Assembly (NCBI GenBank): GCA_015143295.1
Contig: CM026570.1
Location: 27,749,754 to 27,813,753 of the forward strand
Direction: 5' to 3'
Source: Tetracentron sinense
Taxonomy: Eukaryota > Streptophyta > Magnoliopsida > Trochodendrales > Trochodendraceae
DNA: 64,000 bases
Position 1 is the first letter of the stretch; each line of letters opens with the position of its first letter. A program made the translations under genes and the position numbers. The notes under the pieces are model-generated. The model was not told the origin of the DNA. It saw only the letters and a list, made by a program, of their open reading frames with translations, and did not search any database. Positions 55,060-64,000 of the stretch are shown here, in pieces.

Positions 55060-57661
55060 GAGATGGGGGGCTCCGTGGTGCTTAGGTGGAGATTTTAATA
55101 ACATCAGGTTTCATATGATAGGAAAGGGGGCGGTCCTATCTTGGCCAAGATGAGGCGGTTTGGTGCTTTCATCTTTCGTCATGGTTGGTAGACTACCCGA
55201 TGAGGGGTGCTCAATTCACCTAGTCCTAACTTGGAGCTAACCGGAGTGTGAGTAGGTTGGACAGATTTTTAGTTGACCTTGCTTGGGATTCTCACTTCCC
55301 GAGTTCTATCCAATCATCCCTTCTTAGGCCCATCTCTGATCATCGCCCCATCCTCTTAGAGTCAGGGAGTTTGTCTGGGGGTTCTAGTCCGTTTTGTTTT
55401 GAGAATATGTGGCTTAAGGATGAGAGGTTTAAGGTTTTAGTGGCCGAGGTGTGGTCTAACCATTAGGGCTGGGGTTCGGCCAGCACGAGGTTCGGTTTGA
55501 AGCTTAAGGCTCTTAAAGTGAAGTTGAAAATTTGGAACAAAGAGGTGTTCAGGAATATCCTGAATAGGTTAGCTCAACTCTTAAGGGAGATTAATGGGCT
55601 AGATGGCATAGCCCAAAATAGTGAGCTCACACCAGCAGACCAGCAGGAAAGAGAGTCTAAGCGTCTGGAATATGTTTCATTTTTCAGAATGAAAGAAATC
55701 AGTTGGAAACAAAAATCCAGAATTCGTTGGCTTAAAGAGGGGGACTGAAACACCAATTTTTTCCAAAGATTGGCTAACTTTCATAGGCAGAAGAATTTTA
55801 TATCCAAGTTGAGGGTGGAGGGGTGTTGGAAGGAGTCGAGGGGTGAGATTGTAGATAGTGTCATATCATGTTACTGGGATTTGTATTGTGAAAGAGAGAG
55901 TTGGCACCATAGATTGGACAATTTACCTTTTAATGTCCTGTCTCCAGACCAAAGTGGGGCTCTAGAAGCATCATTCGAGGTTGAGGAGGTGCTTGGAGTA
56001 ATTAGGAGTTTAGCAGGGGATAAGGCACTAGGCCCAGATGGATTCTCCATTGAGTTCTATAAGTCATGTTGGGAGATAGTGGGGAGTGATTTTATGGAGG
56101 TAATGTAGGAGTTATATGAGAGCGGTTGTTTTGATAGAGTGCTCAATAGCACGTTCCTTGTATTGATCCTAAAAAAGGATGGTGTGGTGGACCTCAAAGA
56201 TTTTTGCCCCATTAGTCTGGTTAGCAGTGTTTACAAAATTTTATCTAAGGTGTTGGCTTCCCGCTTAACGGTAGTGTTGTCATCCATTATCTCTCCTCAT
56301 CAGGGTGCGTTCGTAGGCGGGCATCAAATAATCGATGGAATCTGGATAGCTGATGAATGTATTGACGCCCGATCCAAATCTAAGATCCTGGGTCTCCTTT
56401 GTAAGGTGGACATGGAAAAGGTTTATGATCATGTCAACTGGGGCTTCCTGGATTATGTGCTTGAGAGGATGGGTTTTGGGTATAAGTGGAGACATTGGAT
56501 TTGGGTGTGTTTGTCTTCTGTATCTTTCTCCATCCTAGTAAACAGGAATCCGGTGGGTTATTTTCCTAGCTCTAGGGGTCTTCGACTAGGAGATCCTCTT
56601 TCTCCTTTTCTGTTTGTAATTGTCTCGAAGGCCTTGGGTAGAATGTTATCTCAAGCTGAGGGGAGAGTGTTCGAAGGGTTCCCGATGGGATCCAATGGGC
56701 TTCGTATTTCCCATCTTCAATTTGTCGATGACACACTTATCTTTTATCGGGCCCAGAGTGGAGACCTTCTCTATCTTAGATGTCCTCTTTGGTGGTTTGA
56801 CGCAGTGTCTGGTTTACGAGTTAACTTGGGAAAGTTAGAGATTGTGAGTGTAGGGGTGGTTCTAAACCTAGATAGGCTAGCAGTTTTCCTGGGGTGTGCT
56901 GTGGGTTCTCTCCCGTCGGTGTATTTAGGTTTGCCGTTGGGTGTGAGTTTTAAAAATTCAGAGGTGTGAGCCCCTGTCTTGGAGTGGGTAGCCAATTGCC
57001 TAGCCAGGTGGAAGTCTTCTTGTTTATCTAAAGGAGGGAAATTGACACTTATCCGTAGCACTTTAAATAGCCTGCGTACATATTTTATGTCAACCCTTAC
57101 AATCCCGCACTCGGTGGCTGCTAAAATTGAGAAACTCCAGAGGGATTTCCTGTAGCATAGCCAAGGGGACAAAGTAAAGTACCATTTGGTTGGCTGGAAT
57201 CATGTGTGCAGGTCCAAAGAGAGTGGGGGTTTAAATCTTAAACCCCTAGTGCAGGTGAACAAGGCGTTGCTAGGGAAATGGATTTGGAGATTCGGGGAGG
57301 AGAGTGATAGTTTGTGGCGTGTGGTGATCACAACCAAATATGAGGAATCTTCATGTTGGGTTCCTAAAGAGGTTAAGGTTTTGCATGGTCAAAGTCTTTG
57401 GAAGGGTATTATGGCAAATGCCAATTTAGTTCTACTGTTCACTCGTTTTAAAGTCGGGAGGGGGTCTGAAGTTAGGTTTTGCATGGTCAAAGTCTTTGGA
57501 AGGGTATTATGGCAAATGCCAATTTAGTTCTACTGTTCACTCGTTTTAAAGTCGGGAGGGGGTCTGAAGTTAGGTTTTGATTGGATGTGTGGTGCGGGAA
57601 CACTAGGCTGAAGGATGACTTTGGCAACTTGTTTATGCTAGCTTCTAATAAGAAGGCATTA
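55060..57661 (+). pseudogene. LINE 2, part 1: endonuclease end and reverse transcriptase
   Basis: An L1-like LINE, 5'-truncated inside the endonuclease domain (WGAPWCLGGDFNNIR at 55064). It is flanked by an imperfect 15-bp duplication ending GTTGGTGT (55045-55059, 63424-63438; 13 of 15 match). From 55248 one frame continues with stops at 55464, 55746, 56106, 56967 and 57153: SVSRLDRFLVD, SDHRPIL, RWLKEGD, GPDGFSIEF, KDFCPISLVSSVYK, KVDMEKVYDHVNW, GLRLGDPLSPFLF and the catalytic FVDDTLIF. A 98-bp tandem duplication near 57377 shifts the frame. It is cut by a solo LTR at 57662. Confidence 0.87.
57377..57574 (+). repeat. 98-bp direct tandem duplication within LINE 2
   Basis: GGTTTTGCATGGTCAAAGTC and what follows occurs twice with a period of 98 bp (first copies of TTGCATGGTC at 57381 and 57479). 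I see no differences between the copies, so the duplication is recent relative to the decay of the LINE. Confidence 0.93.
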
Positions 57662-57872
57662 TGTAGAGCCCCGGACCTTTTCACATTTAATGCATGACAT
57701 TTTCGTTGCCATTTTGCCTTAAAGAGGTATAATTAATAAATAAGGAAGAAATTGGAAATTCTGAAACGTCAGAAATGTTCCTTTTCGAAGTACGAACCCA
57801 ACGTAAGTTGAATTGTCAAAATCCGACGAGTGAGTCAAAAGTTATGGCCAAAACAGTTTGGTCCTGCAGACC

Positions 57873-58055
57873 ACCGATCGCTCGGTACATGGAGCGATCG
57901 ATCGGTCCAAAACCGATCGCTCGGAGGCTATCGATTGGTCAAGATTGTTGTATGGGGAAATTTTCCAGAGAGTGAAATTTTAACCGATCGCTCGGTTATG
58001 AAACCGATCGATCGGTAGGCAACCGATCGATCAGTCATTAACACCGATCGCTCGG
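57873..58055 (+). promoter_or_regulatory. CCGATCGATCGG palindrome array
   Basis: Two blocks around TATGGGGAAATTTTCCAGAG, like the other arrays of this subfamily. Confidence 0.63.
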
Positions 58056-58974
58056 TACTCACGTTTTTGCAGAAATTTCAGTAAGGGTATTATGGTCTTT
58101 TGGTCGGTTTACTCTTACCTTAAGAGTTTAACCCGAGCCTTTAGGGCTCATTCTCAACACTTAGAAGATTTGGGGGATTAGAAGAGAGGAGAAAGGGTTT
58201 CCTAAGCTAGGGTTTTGCTTTTGGAGAAGAATCAAAAGGGTTTTGAGACCCTAGATCAACCCCAAGCCCGTTTTCTTCAAGATCAAGGCTCAAGCATTCG
58301 AGGAGCTCGTGATCCAAGCTAGGGCAGCCGCTACACGGTCGTTTTTGGAAGGGGTTTCTTCCTCATTGTTCAAGGTCGGTACTTCTTACTACCCTACTAG
58401 TTATAGCTTCCCTTTTTCCTTTGTTTCTCCTTGTTTTCCTTCACTTATACATGTGTTATGAGATTGGTGGTATAAATGGTGAATGGAGATGGATGTTGGC
58501 GAATGGATGCCGTGTGAATGATGTGATGAACGAATGGGAAAGGGCATTGTACTAATAATGAACATACAAGTGTGATGTGAGCATAACCCCCCTAGAAAAG
58601 CATGATCTAGGTTTAAGTGAATAATGAACACACCCCATGTTTGATGAAATGCCAAGATGAACAAAATAAATGATAAATTAAGGGAACCCATGCTTAATTG
58701 CTCTTGAAATTTGTTAGGGTTCATGATAGTGTGTTTCTTACATTTCTTAAAATGCGTAGATTATTACTCACTTAAATTGTTATATGCTATGCTTTGTGAA
58801 TTACCCCAAATTGCCATATTTAATTCCAAATGCAAGTATGCACACGATCTCACGAGCACGCATGAAATGACGTGATTTACCGATGTTTTAAGTATGGGAC
58901 GTAGAGGTGGGGCATATCCTAAGATATGTTTCACTTCGCTTTTGACAAGGGCAAGACAATCATGCATTGCATAG

Positions 58975-59250
58975 GGAAAGGTCTCCCATCCCCTCGCATT
59001 ACATGCATAGCATCGCATGACACGCATAGCATAGCATGGCATGACACGCATAGCATAGCATAGCATCACATGACACGCATGACTCTGTATGGCATTACAC
59101 GCATGGATGCTAGTTGCGACGGGCTATGAACGGCAACTAGGCATTCACACTCCGCATGGATGCTGGTTGCGACGGGCTATGAACGGCAACTAGGCATACC
59201 CATCTGCATATAGGGTACTAGCTGCGACGGACTATGAACGGCAACTAGGC
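58975..59250 (+). repeat. Intron-slot repeats: CATAGCATGACACG runs and CTAGTTGC hairpins
   Basis: The first half is built from GCATAGCATAGCATGACACG-like short repeats. The second half has three units CTAGTTGCGACGGGCTATG followed by AACGGCAACTAGGC, with 8-bp arms CTAGTTGC/GCAACTAG. Unit 3 has one arm changed (CTAGCTGC). Confidence 0.82.
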
Positions 59251-59596
59251 AAGTGAACATATTTAAATTATGAACAAGCAAGCATGATACTCGCATGACA
59301 CGCATGACATGACATGGCACGCATGATGCAAGCATGACAAGCATGGCACGGTTAACAAGTTCCCAATCACGCAAAGGGTATTTAAAGTCAAGTCAAGTGC
59401 ACGATGTTTTCAAGGATCTTATCAGTCTTTTTGAATGCAAGCATGAATATAAATTGCTTTACTTCCTTGTATGATATAAATTGTTCCTGTTCTATATATG
59501 TAATTTGTTTCCTACTTTATGTATGCTATCTGTATACTATGACTTTTGGTTAGTATTTAGTACCCGCTGAGTATTCCATGCTCAGCCGTACTTCTT

Positions 59597-59716
59597 ATGT
59601 CGGCAGGTTCTGAGGGAGCTGCTGCTCCATTTGATGTTTGTGCTCCTGGTCCATGGGTGGAGGAGGAGTACGTCGAGGAGCCTTTTGAGGAACCTCCCGT
59701 AGAGGGGTATCAGTAG
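59597..59716 (+). CDS. LTR-embedded acidic small ORF (39 codons)
   Basis: An intact 120-nt frame. It encodes AAAPFDVCAPGPWVEEEYVE, then EPFEEPPVEGYQ and TAG. It can serve as the reference copy of the group. An in-frame TAG lies just upstream of the start in this copy. Confidence 0.38.
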   Translation: MSAGSEGAAAPFDVCAPGPWVEEEYVEEPFEEPPVEGYQ

Positions 59717-60020
59717 GTGGTGTTAGATTCTGAGTGGATTAGTTGTGGGTGAGCATGAGTGATTATATCCATGTATTTTGGCGGGCATGTCCGCACTTTC
59801 TTTGTTTTGATTTCTTTGTATTAAACTTGGACCATGTGTATATACTTAGAGGTTGTTAGACTTCTGCTGTGTTTTATAGTTATGTTTCCGCTGTCATCCT
59901 CTATTGTATACGCTCTGTGGGTTTTTGCAGGTTGGTTTGTCAAGCAAGTCATGTAAGCCATGTTTAGTCGTCCAAAGTTCACTCTAACTCCTAGGGAGGG
60001 TTTTGGGTCGCGACACATTA

Positions 60021-60086
60021 GTTGGGGATTCTTTTCAGAGGTTAGGGGAGGGGGTGGTGTGGGGTTCGAGGTTGCGTCAGGATCTG
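60021..60086 (+). pseudogene. LINE 2, part 2 (66 bp between two solo LTRs)
   Basis: It encodes VGDSFQRLGEGVVWGSRLRQ, which joins the end of part 1 to the start of part 3. It carries the duplications CATTA (left neighbour) and ATCTG (right neighbour). Confidence 0.75.
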
Positions 60087-60375
60087 TGTCGCGACCTAAG
60101 ACCCACCCTAGGAGTTAGAGTGAACTTTGGACGACTAATCATGACTTGCTTGACAACCAACCTGCAAAACCCACAGAGCATATACAATAGAGGACATCAT
60201 AGCGGAAACATAACCATAAAACACAGCGGAAGTCTACCAAACCTCTATGTATAATACAATTGGAAATCCAAGTTTATACAAAAGTAACCCAAGAAAGTGC
60301 GGATAGGCCCGCCAAAATACATGGATATAATCTCTTGTCTCACCCACAGCTAATCCACTCAGAATCTACAACCAC

Positions 60376-60495
60376 CTAATGGTAACCCTCTACTGGAGGT
60401 TCCTCCAAAGGTTCCTCCACGTACTCCTCCTCCACCCGTGGACCAGGAGCACAAACATCAAATGGAGCAGCAGCTCCCTCAGAACCTGCCGACAT
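60376..60495 (-). CDS. LTR-embedded acidic small ORF, minus strand (39 codons)
   Basis: A 120-nt frame with AAAPFDVCAPGPRVEEEYVE, then EPLEEPPVEGYH and TAG. The motif Trp is Arg here (TGG to CGG). Confidence 0.35.
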   Translation of the reverse strand: MSAGSEGAAAPFDVCAPGPRVEEEYVEEPLEEPPVEGYH

Positions 60496-61924
60496 AAGAA
60501 GTACGGCTGAGCATGGAATACTCAGCGGGTACTAAATACTAACCAACAATTATAGTATAAAAATGGCAATTCATAAATCAGGAGCAATGCATATATGTTA
60601 GACGGAAACAATTCATATCATACAAGGAAGCAAAGCAATTTATAATCATGTTTGTATTTCGTAGAAAGCCGATAGAACTCTTGAAAACATCGTGCACTTG
60701 ACTTGGCTTGAAATATCTTTTCGTACTTGAAAGCTTGTCTTGTCTATCTTGCTTGATTCTTGTATGTCGTGGTATGTCATGCATGTCATGCGTGCTTGGT
60801 TGTGATCATGTAACTTGTGAGATACACTTGTGAGATGTACTTGTGAGATGCGCTTGTGAGATGCCTTGAGAGGGAAGGGAGACCCTTCTTTATGCAATGC
60901 ACTTGAGAGGGAAGGGAGACCCTTCTTCATGATATGTATGTACTTGCGAGGGAAGGGAGGCCCTTCTTCATGATATGCACTTGTGAGTGAGGGGAGACCC
61001 CTCGTGGAATGTTGGTTCTTGTCTTCTTGTGAAAAGCGAGGTAAAACATATCATAGGATATGTCCCACCTCTAACCATGTTCTTGAAAACCTCGATGAAT
61101 CATGTCATGCATGCCGTGCTCGTGGAAACCGTGTACATACTTGCATTTAAATTTAAACATGACATTTGGGTAATTTCACAACACATATAACATCAATGAT
61201 TGAGCAATGTAACGTTCACATCATTTAGGGAAAGCAAGAAAAACACACTATCATAGGCCCTAGCAATATCCATAATTTATTAGGCATGCATTTCCCAATT
61301 TCCAACTCACTGTATTCACCTTGACATTTCATCAAACATGGTGTGTTCATTATTCATTATTCATTTAAACCTAAATCATGCTTTTCTAGGTGGGTTATGC
61401 TCACATAACACTTGTATGTTCATTATTAGTACAATGCCCTTTCCCGTTCATTCATCACATCATCCACACGGCATACATTCGCCAACATCCACCTCCATTC
61501 ACCATTCATACCACCAATCTCATAACCCATATATAAGTGAAGGAAAATACGAAGAAATAAAGGAAAAGAGAAGCTATAACTAGGAGGGTAGCAAGAAGTA
61601 CCGACCTTGAAGAAATGAGGAAGAAACCCCTTTCCAAAACGACTGTGTAGCTGCTGCCTTAGCTTGGAACACGAGCTTCGCACAAGCTTGAGCCGAGATC
61701 TTGAAGAAAACCGGACTAGAAGTGATCTAGGGTTTCAAAACCCTTTGATTTCTCTCCAAAATGGAAACCCTAGGTTGGAATCGCCTTCTCCCCTTTCTCC
61801 TATTCTCTCAAACTCTCTCAGTGTCGAATGATGCCCTAAAGGCTCGGGTTAAACTCTTAAGGTAAGAGTGAACCGACCAAAAGACTATAATACCTTTACT
61901 GAAGTTTCTGCAAACACACGAATG

Positions 61925-62110
61925 CCCAATACGTTGTGCTGTGAACAGTGCTGAACACGTTGTGCTGTGAACAGTGCTATCTCGTTGTGCTGTGAATAGT
62001 GCCAACTCGTTGTGCTGTGAATAGTGCCAACTCGTTGTGCTGTGAATAGTGCCAAATCGTTGTGCTGTGAATAGTGCCAACTCGTTGTGCTGTGAATAGT
62101 ACCAAACACG
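61925..62110 (-). repeat. 25-bp tandem array in the LTR promoter slot, minus strand
   Basis: About seven units of CGTTGTGCTGTGAATAGTGC plus CAACT, the reverse complement of the 1741-2035 type with CACAACG in place of CACCACG. Confidence 0.88.
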
Positions 62111-62640
62111 TTGTCCGTTGTGAATGGTGTCGAGCCCGTTGTCACGTCGTATCGTGCATAGTGCTGAACCCGTAGTCCGTCGTCTTATGTACAACGTGCC
62201 CGTTGTGCTGTACAACGTAACAGTTGTTGTTGCACAACGCACCCGTTGTTGTTGCACAACGGACGCGCAACGTATACATTGTCAGAGTACGTCGTCTATG
62301 CGTTGTCTGTGCCTTATCAGAGAACGACCTTAGCGCCTTCCGAGCTACGTCCTTAGCGCCTAACCGAGCTACGTCCTTAGAGCATAACCGAGCTACGTCC
62401 TTAGCGCATAACCGAGCTACGATTTCCTACAGGTCCAGACTGTTTTGGCCATATCTTTTGACTCGTTCGTCCGGTTTTGATGATTCAACTTGCGTTGGGC
62501 TCGTACTTCGAAAAGGAACATTTTTGACATTTCGAAATTTCTAATTTCTTCCTTATTTATTAATTATACCTCTTTAAAGGCAAAATGACAATGAAAGTGT
62601 CATGCATTAACTGTGAAAAGGTCAGGGGCTCTACAATCTG

Positions 62641-63423
62641 AATGATTGGGAGATTGAGGATTTGTCCCGTCTTTTGGAGAGGGTTACTTCGGTATCCCCT
62701 TGTGCAGAGATTAGGAACATTAGGATTTGGGCTCGAGACAACCATGGTCGATTCTCAGTTAGATCCCTCTCTCACTCTTTGTATCCTGTTCCATCTGGGT
62801 CGTTTCCTCATAGAATTGTGTGGAATCCCGGTATTCCATCCAAGGTATCATTCTTCCTATAGAATACAGTGCTGGATAAAATTCTAACATGTGACCATTT
62901 ACAGCATAGAGGGTGGCGAATGGCAAACCGATGTTTTTTGTGCCTTCAAGTGGAAGAGTTGGTGGATCATCTCTTGTTGCACTGTCCTATTGTGTTTGGC
63001 ATATGGGATTTTTTTCTTTCTTGAGTGAGGGTGGCATGGGTCTTTCCCTCGTCCTTTCATAACTTCTTATCCAGTTGGCCTACGATGATTGTGGATGGGG
63101 CCAGGAAGGCGATTTGGGTAGTGCTTCTAGGGGCGATTTCTTGGATGATATGGAAGGAAAGGAATATCAGGGTTTTTGAGGATTCCTCCTCCGTGGAGCA
63201 TCTATGTGGGCGATTTCGCATGGTGGTGTTGGAATGGGCGGGCTTATATTTTGATGCGGAAGCATTGAGGGAAGTGGTGGGTTGATATACTTTTTTGGGC
63301 GGGCAGTTTGTTCTTGGTTGAGTTTATGTGCTTGTAAACTTTCCCATTGTCTCTGTTTCCTTTAGATCCTTTTGGTACTTCTTTTTCTATTCTATAAAGT
63401 TTTTTTTCGATTAAAAAAAAAAA
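62641..63423 (+). pseudogene. LINE 2, part 3: zinc-type C-terminal domain, 3' UTR and poly-A
   Basis: It encodes NDWEIEDLSRLLERV, GRFSVRSLSHSLYP, KVSFFL, a stop, then CFLCLQVEELVDHLLLHC, the zf-RVT domain common at the end of plant LINE ORF2. It then has IWKERNIRVFEDSS and a stop at 63283-63285. No RNase H domain is seen, unlike LINE 1. The 3' UTR ends in a run of A (63412-63424). Confidence 0.87.
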
Positions 63424-64000
63424 ACATCACGTTGGTGTAGAGGCCAAAAAATATTCAGCCATAGATAGAATGACTCTAATAGAGTTCGTCTTGGTTATTG
63501 GAAGATCAGCTGACTACTAAGAGAGATTTGCTGCCATAAGTCTGCATATACCCTTTTCCAACCAATCTTGCCTTAAACCTGTCCACTGACCCCTCTACCT
63601 TGTGTTTTACTGCATAGACCCATTTGTACCCAATCAATCACTTTCCTTTATGAAGATTGGCTAACTCCCATGTTTTTTTTTCCAAGGCATCTTTCCACTT
63701 AGGATGAGATAGAGTATCTGATATACTGGACAATAAAGACATTGTGGAAATAGAGGCTATAATGGAATGATAAGATGGAGATTGAGAGTTGAGACTGATG
63801 GGAAATGCAATTAGATATTGGATGTTGATTGTTGTGTACAAGTACTATTTCCTTTATAAATTGCAATTAGAAGATTAGAATCATAAACAAGCTAAATATT
63901 ACTGAAAGACACCTCAGGTGATAAGGAATAACCTGCATGAAGGATGTTACCTAAATTCGATATGATTTGAAGTGGTGACTCGGCTATCTCGGGCTCCAGT
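63424..64000 (-). pseudogene. Copia RT N-terminal region, minus strand
   Basis: The minus strand reads SSISDTLSHPKWKDALEKKTWELANLHKGK (63638-63841; the usual copia RT entry block, W-x-L-x3-P-x-GK), then decayed IDWVQMG-type sequence. It is the upstream part of the copia at 54386-55059, separated by LINE 2. The remainder to 64000 is unassigned upstream copia sequence. Confidence 0.75.

Larger units (their letters stand above)
57662..60015 (+). mobile_element. Solo LTR, Tekay-type (2354 bp)
   Basis: It begins TGTAGAGCCCCGG and ends GGGTCGCGACA, with perfect duplication CATTA (57657-57661, 60016-60020). CCGATCG array 57873-58055; donor CAAG|GTCGGT 58374/58375; repeats 58975-59250 including CTAGTTGC...GCAACTAG hairpins; acceptor 59606/59607; acidic frame 59597-59716. 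Confidence 0.94.
60087..62635 (-). mobile_element. Minus-strand solo LTR, 25-bp-array subfamily (2549 bp)
   Basis: On the minus strand it starts TGTAGAGCCCCTGACC (62635) and ends GGGTCGCGACA (60087), with perfect duplication ATCTG (60082-60086, 62636-62640). Promoter-slot arrays: 25-bp repeats 61925-62110 and four AACCGAGCTACGTCCTTAG units at 62335-62415. Donor CAAG|GTCGGT (exon ends 61606); intron-like 60486-61605 with hairpin repeats 60840-61015; acceptor GGCAG|GT; acidic frame 60376-60495. Confidence 0.94.

Overview
The window looks like intergenic DNA from a large, transposon-rich plant genome. Everything recognisable is plant-type retrotransposon: Tekay/Del-type Ty3/gypsy elements whose LTRs are 1.9-2.8 kb long, Tat-lineage Ty3/gypsy elements, Ty1/copia fragments, and L1-like LINEs, one of which carries an RNase H domain. 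I found no host gene, rRNA, tRNA or CRISPR array. Nearly every element is broken by stop codons, frameshifts or later insertions, as expected of old silenced heterochromatin. All family assignments were read by eye.

Layout. 1-3943: an internally deleted Tekay-type element. 3944-40288: a minus-strand Tat element (protease at the left, gag N-terminus at the right) split by three insertions: a solo LTR (6415-8282), a composite Tat element (9834-21121, TSD ACTTT) and an unrelated minus-strand solo LTR (21319-34965, TSD GGAGG). That last LTR itself holds a LINE (21888-28117) and two Tekay-type solo LTRs (29371-32206, 32346-34706). The Tat element also holds a solo LTR at 35054-39670, with another nested at 36561-38753. 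40289-46929: a copia fragment holding two nested minus-strand solo LTRs (40391-45328, 42247-44645). 46930-54078: the most complete element, a Tekay gag-pol with a 3' LTR but no 5' LTR. 54079-64000: a second copia fragment, then a minus-strand copia, interrupted by a 5'-truncated LINE (55060-63423) that holds two oppositely oriented solo LTRs (57662-60015, 60087-62635). Most insertions are dated relative to each other by matching target-site duplications.

The most interesting signal lies inside the Tekay-type LTRs. All share one architecture although they have diverged into several subfamilies. In order they carry: (1) a promoter-proximal array of short palindromes in two blocks around a conserved spacer, whose motif differs between subfamilies (outer base pairs change symmetrically around a CGATCGATCG core); (2) a TATA box in several copies; (3) a conserved splice-donor-like site (usually AAG|GT); (4) a 0.75-1.7 kb intron-like stretch holding a tandem array of hairpin-forming repeats, with changes in one arm matched by changes in the other; (5) an inverted repeat GCTGAG-n9-CTCAGC followed by an invariant YAG|GT acceptor-like site; and (6) a short acidic reading frame around the motif APFDVCAPGPWVEEEY, exactly 120 nt long in six copies. 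Tekay gag itself starts 8 nt after another acceptor-like site. I infer that these LTRs contain a promoter module, an intron and a small conserved exon. This needs RNA evidence.
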